Positions 1-5,405 of a stretch of DNA of 5,950 bases are shown here, one piece after another. The stretch comes from Campylobacteraceae bacterium (GTDB lineage Bacteria > Campylobacterota > Campylobacteria > Campylobacterales > Campylobacteraceae). Each line of letters begins with the position of its first letter. The stretch's first letter is position 1. The translations under genes and the position numbers were made by a program. Where the stretch lies: NCBI GenBank assembly GCA_031276365.1, contig JAISNG010000084.1, forward strand, positions 1 through 5,950. The letters run 5' to 3'. The notes beneath the pieces were generated by a model. It was not told where the DNA came from, made no database searches, and saw only the letters and a program-made list of their open reading frames with translations.

Positions 1-313
1 CGTGCAGGTCTATAATCTCCCTGCTTCCTGTATCCAGCGTAACGGTGTTTATTCCTCGCGCTAAAGTTTGAAGATTTGCGCCCGGACCAGCAGCATCTCT
101 GAACTTATCCATCATAGTGAAAGCATCTTCGTTTAGATAAAAGTACAAGCTTTGAAATCTAGCGCCCCCGCCAAATTCAAAGTGATTTATGCCGGCCATT
201 CTTGCCGCACTTACAGCAGGCAAAAAGTCATCCATCAACACTCTTGCTCCAAATACCGATTGAAAACCGTCCCTGAAAGTCGTATCCATAATATCAATAA
301 ACTTTTTCGCCAT
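1..313 (-). CDS. oadA: Carboxyltransferase alpha subunit, oxaloacetate decarboxylase / pyruvate carboxylase subunit B type (N-terminal part)
   Basis: The gene enters from the left edge: 104 codons are visible from an ATG at 313 and the C-terminus lies outside the window. The protein starts MAKKFIDIMDTTFRDGFQS. The DTTxRDGxQS signature (residues 10-19) and EFGGGARFQS (46-55) are typical of the HMGL-like carboxyltransferase TIM barrel that uses a divalent metal and carboxybiotin. In this family the enzyme transfers CO2 between oxaloacetate and biotin, either in the Na+-pumping oxaloacetate decarboxylase (OadGAB) or in two-subunit pyruvate carboxylase (PycB). The reading frame is open without a stop to the edge. 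The start follows AAAGG by 8 nt and lies 2 nt after the stop of the OadG-like gene, so the two are translationally linked. The OadG-like neighbour favours the decarboxylase reading, but pycB remains possible; whether a biotin domain or oadB follows cannot be seen. Confidence 0.86.
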   Translation of the reverse strand, partial: MAKKFIDIMDTTFRDGFQSVFGARVLMDDFLPAVSAARMAGINHFEFGGGARFQSLYFYLNEDAFTMMDKFRDAAGPGANLQTLARGINTVTLDTGSREIIDLH

Positions 314-315
314 AT

Positions 316-525
316 CTATTGCCTTTGTTTTGATTTATGCAGATTGATAGCCGCGATGATTGCGGCGCAAACAGCAGGATTTGAAGTGTCCAAATTCTCT
401 TTTTCAACGCTGTTTTGGGATTTTTCAAGCAGTGAAAGCCGCTTGACAAGCCTTACATAGTGGTACAGCATCGCGCCTAAAAACACGATAAAAAGAAGTA
501 TTAACACAGTAGAGATAACACTCAA
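316..525 (-). CDS. oadG: Small OadG-like membrane protein (decarboxylase gamma-chain family)
   Basis: This 69-residue protein has one N-terminal membrane helix (about residues 4-22), a charged linker, and a C-terminal segment NPAVCAAIIAAINLHK (49-64). That is the OadG plan: a membrane anchor plus an Ala/Ile-rich amphipathic tail that in characterised enzymes clamps the alpha subunit to the membrane complex. Known OadG tails often end in a His cluster implicated in Zn2+ binding; only one His (H63) is present here. The start is TTG at 525. It is supported by an AGGAG 6 nt upstream (about 531-535) and by the absence of a better in-frame start. The stop is 2 nt before the carboxyltransferase start, giving the oadG-oadA order of decarboxylase operons. 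The family assignment rests on architecture, tail pattern and neighbour rather than on strong sequence signature, so the symbol is tentative. Confidence 0.66.
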   Translation of the reverse strand: MSVISTVLILLFIVFLGAMLYHYVRLVKRLSLLEKSQNSVEKENLDTSNPAVCAAIIAAINLHKSKQRQ

Positions 526-554
526 ATTACTCTCCTAAAATAACCAATTTTTTG

Positions 555-560
555 ATTATA
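555..560 (-). promoter_or_regulatory. Candidate -10 box of the oadG-oadA operon
   Basis: A perfect TATAAT on the minus strand (ATTATA at 555-560) lies 29 nt before the TTG start of the OadG-like gene and would give a leader of roughly 20-25 nt carrying the AGGAG site. No convincing -35 hexamer is seen 17 nt upstream. That is common in Campylobacterota housekeeping promoters, but it also means the call rests on one hexamer in AT-rich DNA. Confidence 0.45.
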
Positions 561-648
561 GAGTAAAGCTTTTGATAGTTTGCTTTGTTTGCCTGTTAGA
601 TTTTGTTTTATGAAAAAATTAGTTATTTTGGTTACAAAAATTAACACT

Positions 649-930
649 TCAATCAACTTTATATTTTTGACTTAAAAAAAGCTTTGTCGGATACTGCACG
701 ATAGCTCCATGTTCGGCTATAGCCTCGTCGGCTGTTGCATACCTCTCATTATAAAGCGGCTTGGAGTATGATATTTCGTTATCGTTCTTGACTTCAAACA
801 CCATAGTTTCATATACCAAAAGGTTGTTATCTTTTTCAAAAAATTTGTGTCTGATTTTCATACTTATGGTGGAAACAAGGTAGGATTTATCATCTACGAC
901 GATGATATTTTTAAGCTCTAATTTTTTCAC
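649..930 (-). CDS. Conserved-looking small protein of unknown function
   Basis: This is a 93-residue soluble protein with no signal peptide or membrane helix. I do not recognise a named family. The N-terminal half looks beta-rich (residues 5-46) and contains YETMVFE (40-46). It is followed by NERYATADEAIAEH (61-74), a Tyr-x-Thr-x-(D/E)EA-x3-H pattern that I recall only from short uncharacterised bacterial proteins. The start chosen is GTG at 930, because AAGGAG sits 4 nt upstream of it. The longer frame from the ATG at 963 would add 11 residues but has no ribosome binding site and would place this excellent Shine-Dalgarno inside the coding region. The gene stands between the amtB-glnB terminator and the oadG promoter and appears monocistronic; no clear terminator follows it. 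The Shine-Dalgarno is buried in a hairpin (see 932-951). Confidence 0.78.
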   Translation of the reverse strand: MKKLELKNIIVVDDKSYLVSTISMKIRHKFFEKDNNLLVYETMVFEVKNDNEISYSKPLYNERYATADEAIAEHGAIVQYPTKLFLSQKYKVD

Positions 931-931
931 A

Positions 932-951
932 AATCTCCTTTTATGGAGATT
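932..951 (-). promoter_or_regulatory. Hairpin that could sequester the ribosome binding site of the 93-residue protein
   Basis: The minus-strand RNA would read AAUCUCC, then loop AUAAAA, then GGAGAUU, followed at once by UGUG containing the GTG start. The 7-bp stem is perfect, and its 3' arm contains GGAG of the Shine-Dalgarno AAGGAG. This is the layout of an RNA thermometer or other translational switch. The function is inference: a 7-bp, mostly A/U stem is only moderately stable. Confidence 0.5.
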
Positions 952-953
952 GA

Positions 954-980
954 ATTTTACCATAAAGGATAAAAATTAGA
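954..980 (-). promoter_or_regulatory. Promoter region of the 93-residue protein gene (two candidate -10 boxes)
   Basis: Two near-consensus minus-strand -10 hexamers lie here: TCTAAT (975-980) and TAAAAT with an upstream TGN extension (954-959). The first would produce an RNA that includes the whole 932-951 hairpin. The second would start inside the 5' arm of the hairpin and largely abolish it. The sequence alone cannot decide between them, and no -35 box is obvious. Confidence 0.33.
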
Positions 981-1010
981 CTTAAAGAGCAAAAAACAGA
1001 AGTAAAATTT

Positions 1011-1039
1011 AAAAAAGGGCAGACAAAAATTGTCTGCCC
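1011..1039 (-). terminator. Intrinsic terminator of the amtB-glnB operon
   Basis: A perfect 10-bp stem GGGCAGACAA / TTGTCTGCCC (1017-1026 with 1030-1039) has a 3-nt loop. On the minus strand it is followed by TTTTTT (1011-1016), starting 6 nt after the glnB stop codon. On the plus strand the hairpin is followed by A residues, so termination is directional and serves the minus-strand operon. Confidence 0.95.
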
Positions 1040-1045
1040 AAAAAC

Positions 1046-1384
1046 TTAGACGGCCTCTTCGCCCTCTTCGCCGGTTCTTATTCTCACAATATCGACAACA
1101 TCAGATATAAATATCTTTCCGTCTCCGACTTTGCCGGTTCTCGCACTCTTTACAATTGCATCCACTGTTTTTTTAACTATATCGTCTTTGACGATGAGCT
1201 CTATTTTGATTTTTGGTAAAAAGTCCACGACATACTCCGCGCCTCTGTAAAGCTCGGAATGCCCCTGTTGTCTGCCGTAACCTTTAACTTCAGTAACTGT
1301 CATGCCTGTTATTTCAAGCTCGTTGAGCGCCTCTTTGACATCGTCTAACTTAAACGGTCTAATGACTGCTTCTATTCTTTTCAT
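1046..1384 (-). CDS. glnB: PII nitrogen regulatory protein (GlnB/GlnK family)
   Basis: This is a full-length PII protein of 112 residues, the normal family size. PII trimers bind ATP/ADP and 2-oxoglutarate and report carbon/nitrogen status; the AmtB-linked members block the ammonium channel by inserting their T-loop. Visible landmarks are the T-loop with GYGRQQGHSELYRGAEY (35-51), including Y51, the residue uridylylated in enterobacteria, and the second signature ARTGKVGDGKIFI (81-93). The nucleotide/2-oxoglutarate region ends in RIRTGEEGE. Residue 54 is Asp (VVDFLPK), as in E. coli GlnB, where GlnK has Asn; by gene position, however, it does the GlnK job next to amtB. The ATG at 1384 follows AAGGAA by 8 nt and lies 12 nt after the amtB stop, so the two genes form one operon. 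Whether this organism has a uridylyltransferase cannot be told here. Confidence 0.97.
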   Translation of the reverse strand: MKRIEAVIRPFKLDDVKEALNELEITGMTVTEVKGYGRQQGHSELYRGAEYVVDFLPKIKIELIVKDDIVKKTVDAIVKSARTGKVGDGKIFISDVVDIVRIRTGEEGEEAV

Positions 1385-1396
1385 TATCTATTCCTT

Positions 1397-2710
1397 TTAT
1401 CTTAAGTTAAATGCTCTCTCGCCATGTTCGGTTTCATCTAAGCCCTGAGATTCAACCTCTGCGCTGACTCTTGCTCCTCTTGTGATAAGAGATGATATGC
1501 CGAATACTATGGCGGTGCCTACAGCCGTATATATAATGGTTGCCACGATGCCTTCAATCTGAATCAACACTTGAGACGGATTTCCGTACAAAAGTCCCGT
1601 GCCTGCTGAATTGATAGCAGGGTTGGCAAATATTCCCGTTGCAATCGCACCCCAGATACCAGAAATAGCATGTACGCCGAAAACATCAAGTGAATCGTCG
1701 TATTTCAAAGCTTTCTTCAATGAATTTACAGCATAAAACGAGAAGACGCCCGCTCCTATACCTATTACAAAAGCGCCTATGGTATCTACAAATCCCGCCG
1801 CAGGAGTGATGCCGACAAGTCCCGCAACTATACCAGAAGCTATGCCTATTAAGGTAAATTTCTTATAAGTGATATACTCTACTATAAGCCATGCAAGAGC
1901 CGCCGCGGATGCTGCTATATTTGTTACCAAAACCGCATTTGAGGCTATCGCATCAGCCGCCAATTGACTTCCGCCGTTAAATCCGAACCAGCCGAACCAC
2001 AGCAAAATCGCACCAAGCACAGTAAACGAAACAGATGACGGAAATATCGCCTTGCCGAAATCCGCACGTTTGCCAAGCAAAAGCACTATAACAAGTCCAG
2101 CGACACCTGCATTGATATGAACGACCGTGCCTCCTGCGAAGTCAAGTACGCCGTCAGAACCAAGCCAGCCGCCGCCCCAAACCCAGTGAGCTATCGGCGC
2201 ATAAACGGCGATGACCCACAATGCCGAAAAAATAAGCCAAGTACTGAATTTCAGCCTCTCTATTAATGCGCCGCTGATAAGAGCAAGCGTAATACCCGCA
2301 AATGTCAGCTGAAACATCGCAAAAAGAATTTCAGGGATTGTTCCATGGAGTTTATCCATACCTATGTTTGCCAAAAACAGTCCGTCATATCCTAAAATGC
2401 CTCCGCCGATATCAGGTCCAAATGCCAACGAAAAGCCGATGATAACCCAAACAAGTCCAGCTACTATATAACCTCCAACGCTCATAGCGATGGTATTGAG
2501 CAAGTTTTTAGCACGAGCCATACCGCCGTAAAAAAGCGCCAAACCGGCAGGAGTCATGAGCATAACAAGCGTAGTTGCAACTATAATCCAAGCCGTATCG
2601 CCAGCATTTAAAACCGCTTCAGCGGCAGTTTCCGAAGCCTCTTCCTCCTGCGCTGCCAAAAATGCAGGCAGCGTCAATAGCGTCAAAAAAGAAAGTATTT
2701 TTTTTCTCAT
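1397..2710 (-). CDS. amtB: Ammonium channel AmtB
   Basis: This is a 437-residue Amt/Mep/Rh ammonium channel. The start chosen is the ATG at 2710: it has AAAGGAG 5 nt upstream and begins a good signal peptide (MRKKILSFLTLLTLPAFLAA). An in-frame ATG at 2749 has no ribosome binding site and would put 13 residues before the signal sequence. About 11 membrane helices follow. Key pore residues are present: the twin histidines H198 (DFAGGTVVHINAG) and H347 (LDVFGVHAISG), the substrate-site W178 (HWVWGGGW), D190, S248 and the gate-forming F244 (WFGFNGGS). A partner gate Phe lies in MFQLTF (132-137). The C-terminal tail GLDETEHGERAF (423-434) is the conserved cytoplasmic segment that contacts PII. With the downstream glnB it forms an ammonium uptake module, probably induced when fixed nitrogen is scarce, although no sigma-54 site was found. 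Confidence 0.97.
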   Translation of the reverse strand: MRKKILSFLTLLTLPAFLAAQEEEASETAAEAVLNAGDTAWIIVATTLVMLMTPAGLALFYGGMARAKNLLNTIAMSVGGYIVAGLVWVIIGFSLAFGPDIGGGILGYDGLFLANIGMDKLHGTIPEILFAMFQLTFAGITLALISGALIERLKFSTWLIFSALWVIAVYAPIAHWVWGGGWLGSDGVLDFAGGTVVHINAGVAGLVIVLLLGKRADFGKAIFPSSVSFTVLGAILLWFGWFGFNGGSQLAADAIASNAVLVTNIAASAAALAWLIVEYITYKKFTLIGIASGIVAGLVGITPAAGFVDTIGAFVIGIGAGVFSFYAVNSLKKALKYDDSLDVFGVHAISGIWGAIATGIFANPAINSAGTGLLYGNPSQVLIQIEGIVATIIYTAVGTAIVFGISSLITRGARVSAEVESQGLDETEHGERAFNLR

Positions 2711-2763
2711 CTGAACTCCTTTAAAAATGATTTTATGAAATATTAGCATTTGAAATTTGTCTT

Positions 2764-2778
2764 TTTATACAAGTGTAT
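2764..2778 (-). promoter_or_regulatory. Candidate amtB promoter -10 with overlapping dyad
   Basis: A minus-strand TATAAA (2764-2769) lies 54 nt before the amtB start and predicts a leader of about 45 nt. It overlaps a short perfect dyad ATACA-AG-TGTAT (2767-2778), a plausible operator position for a repressor. No recognisable NtcA, NifA or sigma-54 motif is present. In AT-rich DNA both elements could be chance. Confidence 0.38.
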
Positions 2779-2984
2779 GATTATTTTTTAACCATTTTTC
2801 GGAGAAATGTTTTTACTTTGTAATAATTGTCCTTTTTAAGCTTGAATTGCTGTTATTTGGAATAAAATAGCTTTCATATCGGCATTTTAACCGCACAAGG
2901 TAAGCCGTGCATTATTGCAAACCAAAAAGTGCAGAACAGCGCTGATAAAAATAGAGTGATTTTACATGGATAATTGCTTTCAAT

Positions 2985-3010
2985 AAACTTAAATAGTAAT
3001 TTTTAAGTTT
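2985..3010. repeat. 9-bp inverted repeat in the divergent spacer
   Basis: AAACTTAAA (2985-2993) and TTTAAGTTT (3002-3010) are perfect reverse complements with an 8-nt spacer. No T-tract follows on either strand, so it is not a terminator. It could be an operator or a cruciform-prone site. It shares the word TTTTAAGT with the dyad at 3126-3146. Confidence 0.42.
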
Positions 3011-3125
3011 CTACGATAATATGCTCTATTATACGATTTATTCTATTTTATGTCCATAATAAAATATCTTCAGCCAAATATATTTTTTATAATATTTTAA
3101 TTTATTAAGTAATACAATAACTTGA

Positions 3126-3146
3126 CTTGATATTTTAAGTATCAAG
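3126..3146 (+). promoter_or_regulatory. Candidate operator/promoter dyad upstream of the carboxylate transporter
   Basis: The arms CTTGATA (3126-3132) and TATCAAG (3140-3146) form a perfect 7-bp inverted repeat around a 7-nt centre, itself nearly symmetrical (TTTTAAG). It lies 44 nt upstream of the transporter start. An extended -10-like TGA-TATTTT (3128-3136) falls inside the dyad, so a protein bound here would cover the promoter. The regulator is unknown; no regulator gene is in the window. Confidence 0.45.
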
Positions 3147-3190
3147 ACTCAAATTGACGTGATTTTCAATCTTAATAAAAAGGGGGATGT

Positions 3191-4723
3191 ATGAACAAAT
3201 ACATCAAACTTGCGATACCGTTTTTAGTTGGTATTGCCGTCTATTTTGTGGGATGGGGTTGTATAGATTTTTCAAAAGTTGCCGTCATTGACGGCGTACC
3301 GCAATTAACTTTAGGTATATGGATATACCTGAGTATTTTTATAGGCGTCATAGTTGGGCTTATTTTAGAGCCTATTCCGCCTGCGCTTGTGGGAATTATT
3401 GGCGTTGCTATAGCGGTCTTTTTTAAAGTCGGCGCAGCAAAATCAGGCGATCCTGAGGTTGTTATCTCAAGCAGTAATGCTATAAATTGGGGTTTGTCAG
3501 GTTTTTCAAACGCTACTGTTTGGCTTATTTTCGCGGCTTTTGCAATCGGACTTGGATATCAGCAGAGCGGACTTGGCAAGAGGCTGGCTTTAGCGCTTGT
3601 TAAAAAGCTTGGCAAATCTACGCTCGGACTTGGATATGCGATAGCGCTTACAGACGGCATCCTTGCTCCGTTTATCCCGAGCAATACGGCAAGAAGCGGC
3701 GGCGTTATTTACCCGATAGTAAGTTCCATTCCGCCGATGTTTGACTCATACCCTGATAAAAATCCGCGCAAAATAGGCGGATACATTATGTGGGTGTCTC
3801 TGGCTATCACATGTGTAACAAGCTCTATGTTTTTAACAGGTCTTGCTCCAAACCTGCTTGCCATCAGCACAGCATCGCAGGCAGGCGTTGCGGAGATAAG
3901 CTGGCTTGGCTGGCTTGTTGCATTTTTGCCCGCAGGTATTTTGCTCTTTGTCTTGACGCCGTTTCTTGCCTATATCATCTATCCGCCTGAGGCCACAGGC
4001 TCTAAAGAGGTTGTAACGTGGGCGAAAGACGAATACTCCAAACTCGGCGCGATAAAGACACAAGAGAAGTGGATGATAGCCATCTCCGTGTTTGCTCTTG
4101 TGTTTTGGATACTCTCTTCGGTGAATGCGCTAAAAGGCAGTATTATAGAGATAAATGCAACGACAACAGCGGTATTTGTTATCATCTTTATGCTTGCCGC
4201 CAAAATCATCTCATGGAATGATTTTTTGAGCAACAAGCCTGCATGGAATGTCTTGACATGGTTTGCAACACTAGTCGCTTTGGCAGGAGGTTTGAAAAAC
4301 GTCGGCTTTTTGGATTGGCTCTCATTTATATTAAAAGGCGGACTTGAAAATCTCTCTCCGATAGCGGCTCTTTTGGGATTGGTGCTGGCTTTTTATCTAT
4401 TGCACTATTTTTTCGCATCAACCACCGCTCATGTAAGCGCACTGCTTTTGATATTTATCTCGGCGGCAGGGGCAATTGAAGGCATTGACGTATATCTCGT
4501 AACTGTTCTTATGATGCTCTCTTTAGGTATCATGGGCATCATCACTCCATACGGCACAGGACCTTCGCCTGTCTATTTTGGCTCAGGTTATATCAAGAGC
4601 TCAGATTTCTGGAAGCTTGGCACGATATTTGGACTTGTGTATCTCGTGGTATTTTTGATTATAGAGGTTCCATGGGTTCTGTATGTTGTCGGAGATTTTA
4701 TAACTCCTGCTATCACACATTAG
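3191..4723 (+). CDS. DASS/SLC13-family di- or tricarboxylate transporter (anion permease)
   Basis: This 510-residue inner-membrane protein has roughly 12-14 hydrophobic segments and is full length for the CitT/TtdT/SODiT1 branch of the divalent anion:sodium symporter family. Two substrate/cation signatures are visible: PSNTARSGG (163-171, S164-N165-T166) in the first half and ASTTAH (409-414, S410-T411-T412) in the second, equivalent to the paired SNT motifs of VcINDY. The conserved ITPYGTGPSPVYFGSGYI lies at 451-468. Likely substrates are 2-oxoglutarate, malate, citrate, succinate or tartrate, by exchange or Na+ symport; the sequence does not decide. The ATG at 3191 follows AGGGGGA closely; an overlapping ATG 4 nt earlier is out of frame and stops early. 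It is a single-gene unit with its own terminator, divergent from amtB. Codon use looks like its neighbours. Confidence 0.94.
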   Translation: MNKYIKLAIPFLVGIAVYFVGWGCIDFSKVAVIDGVPQLTLGIWIYLSIFIGVIVGLILEPIPPALVGIIGVAIAVFFKVGAAKSGDPEVVISSSNAINWGLSGFSNATVWLIFAAFAIGLGYQQSGLGKRLALALVKKLGKSTLGLGYAIALTDGILAPFIPSNTARSGGVIYPIVSSIPPMFDSYPDKNPRKIGGYIMWVSLAITCVTSSMFLTGLAPNLLAISTASQAGVAEISWLGWLVAFLPAGILLFVLTPFLAYIIYPPEATGSKEVVTWAKDEYSKLGAIKTQEKWMIAISVFALVFWILSSVNALKGSIIEINATTTAVFVIIFMLAAKIISWNDFLSNKPAWNVLTWFATLVALAGGLKNVGFLDWLSFILKGGLENLSPIAALLGLVLAFYLLHYFFASTTAHVSALLLIFISAAGAIEGIDVYLVTVLMMLSLGIMGIITPYGTGPSPVYFGSGYIKSSDFWKLGTIFGLVYLVVFLIIEVPWVLYVVGDFITPAITH

Positions 4724-4729
4724 ATATAG

Positions 4730-4759
4730 AAACTCTGCCTTGAAAAGGGCAGAGTTTTT
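4730..4759 (+). terminator. Intrinsic terminator of the carboxylate transporter
   Basis: A 12-bp stem AAACTCTGCCTT / AGGGCAGAGTTT (4730-4741 with 4746-4757, one G-T wobble) is closed by a GAAA tetraloop. It runs into TTTTT (4755-4759) and starts 7 nt after the stop codon. Confidence 0.95.
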
Positions 4760-4804
4760 ACATGAAAGGCTTTAAACAGCATACTGTTTTTGACTTGTTT
4801 GATT

Positions 4805-4831
4805 GGATTTTTGCGCCTGCGAGAAATGAAG
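4805..4831. repeat. Probable relic of a dRS3-like element
   Basis: The sequence GGATT, then TTTGCGCCTGCGAG, then AAATGAAG follows the layout GGATTCCCGC...GCGGGAATGACG, with most of the CCC/GGG core changed. It is identified by comparison with the better copies at 5229 and 5505; on its own it would not be recognisable. Confidence 0.4.
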
Positions 4832-5050
4832 CTTTAAAAAACGGCATATTTTTTTGATTTACATAAAAGAAAGGTGTAAACTCCGCTACCTGCTTTCGCA
4901 GCTGTAAATACCTTGGTTTATATGAAATGTACAAGTTTTGTTACTGTTAAGTTTGCTCCGCGCTATCTATTTTATCAAGGCTTACATAAGACGCATAAAC
5001 TTTGTTGTTCTTGTATAAAAGATAAAAACATCGCTTATTGCGTCGTATCT

Positions 5051-5113
5051 GTGCTCTCTTCATCACACCCACTCTCTTTTCATCAATTCCTGCTCTCTCT
5101 CCGTCATGCCCGC
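5051..5113 (-). repeat. Left degenerate tandem array of 20-22-bp half-palindrome units
   Basis: Three adjacent units can be lined up: 5051-5070, 5071-5090 and 5091-5113. Each has a (T/C)CTCTCT-like stretch followed by TCATCA or GTCAT and a C-rich end (CACACCC, ATTCC, GCCC). On the minus strand the pattern is GG-N-ATGA-(C/T)GGA-(A/G)-AGAG. This is the same half-palindrome unit that makes the right array at 5551-5710, here in the opposite orientation. The array runs into the palindrome at 5103-5127. Confidence 0.6.
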
Positions 5114-5127
5114 GCAGGCTGGTATCC
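5103..5127. repeat. dRS3-like palindromic element (copy 1)
   Basis: The core ATGCCCGCGCAGGCTGGTAT (5106-5125) matches the 20-bp plan ATTCCC-N8-GGGAAT with three mismatches, flanked by GTC and CCA as in intact copies from other genomes. It forms the left edge of duplicated segment A. Confidence 0.65.
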
Positions 5128-5320
5128 AAAAATCTTGCAAACAAACATAGGTTAATATGAAAAAGATTAATGTTTCAAAATTTGTCTTTTTTCTTTCATG
5201 CTTTTACTTTTGAAACTGTTTTTAGCTAGGATTCCCGCTTGCGCTGGAATAACAGAAGTGATGAAACAAAAATGAAGAAAAGATGATATTCGTTTGCCGT
5301 TCGGTCACTGGAATGACAAT
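5121..5320. repeat. Duplicated intergenic segment, copy A
   Basis: This ~200-bp segment recurs in diverged form at 5406-5603. Shared words in the same order are GGTATCCAAAAA, TTGCAAAC, AAACAT, TTCTTTCATG, GGATTCCCGC and ATATTCG followed by TTG..GTTC.GTC.CTG.AAT.ACAA. The offset between copies is 284-288 bp at both ends and 276 bp in the middle, where small insertions differ. The interior is AT-rich and non-coding. Confidence 0.8.
5229..5253. repeat. dRS3-like palindromic element (copy 2)
   Basis: ATTCCCGCTTGCGCTGGAAT (5231-5250) is the best-preserved copy in the window: it fits ATTCCC-N8-GGGAAT with a single mismatch (TGGAAT for GGGAAT). It lies inside duplicated segment A, with GG before it and AACAG after it. 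Confidence 0.78.
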
Positions 5321-5328
5321 TTATTCCA
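5309..5328. repeat. Mirror-type palindrome TGGAAT-N8-ATTCCA
   Basis: A perfect 6-bp inverted repeat, TGGAAT (5309-5314) and ATTCCA (5323-5328), has an 8-nt spacer. It has the same 20-bp size as the dRS3-like elements but with the half-sites swapped, as expected where two neighbouring elements meet head to head. It lies at the right end of duplicated segment A. Confidence 0.5.
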
Positions 5329-5373
5329 TCATACCGCCTCCCTCTGTCATAACTGTGAAAACAAACGAAGCGC

Positions 5374-5389
5374 TTTCGGTTTGCCGAAA
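5374..5389. repeat. Small perfect hairpin between the two duplicated copies
   Basis: TTTCGG (5374-5379) and CCGAAA (5384-5389) pair perfectly around a TTTG loop. No T-tract follows on the plus strand (GTTTCC), so it is not a convincing terminator. It lies in the insert that separates copies A and B. Confidence 0.45.
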
Positions 5390-5405
5390 TGTTTCCTTGA
5401 AAACA

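Larger units (their letters stand above)
2711..3190. other. Divergent intergenic region between amtB and the carboxylate transporter
   Basis: This 480-bp spacer contains no credible gene on either strand: the longest frames are short and lack ribosome binding sites. It must hold the promoters of both flanking genes. Most of it is very AT-rich. A patch at about 2880-2945 is clearly richer in G and C, with words such as CAGCGCTG and GCAC/GTGC. Three dyads are listed separately. No tRNA or known riboswitch was recognised. Confidence 0.7.

Noticed and set aside
152..460. 102-codon plus-strand open frame
   Set aside because: It lies antisense across the start of the carboxyltransferase and the OadG-like gene, both of which have signatures and ribosome binding sites; its translation shows no family features.
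931..963. Longer frame for the 93-residue protein beginning at the ATG at 963
   Set aside because: No ribosome binding site precedes it, while AAGGAG stands just upstream of the GTG at 930.
2711..2749. Longer amtB reading frame beginning at 2749
   Set aside because: It lacks a ribosome binding site and would put 13 residues ahead of a good signal peptide; the ATG at 2710 has AAAGGAG at ideal spacing.
3016..3032. ATAATA / TATTAT inverted repeat
   Set aside because: Six A/T-only base pairs in very AT-rich DNA are expected by chance.
2711..3190. Sigma-54 promoter for amtB or the transporter
   Set aside because: No GG-N10-GC pair in a TGGCAC-N5-TTGC context was found on either strand; the nearest candidates have spacings of 6, 7, 9 or 11.
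4913..5155. 80-codon plus-strand frame and its 65-codon antisense partner
   Set aside because: They run through the degenerate repeat array and the palindrome at 5103-5127, have no ribosome binding site and show no protein-like composition.
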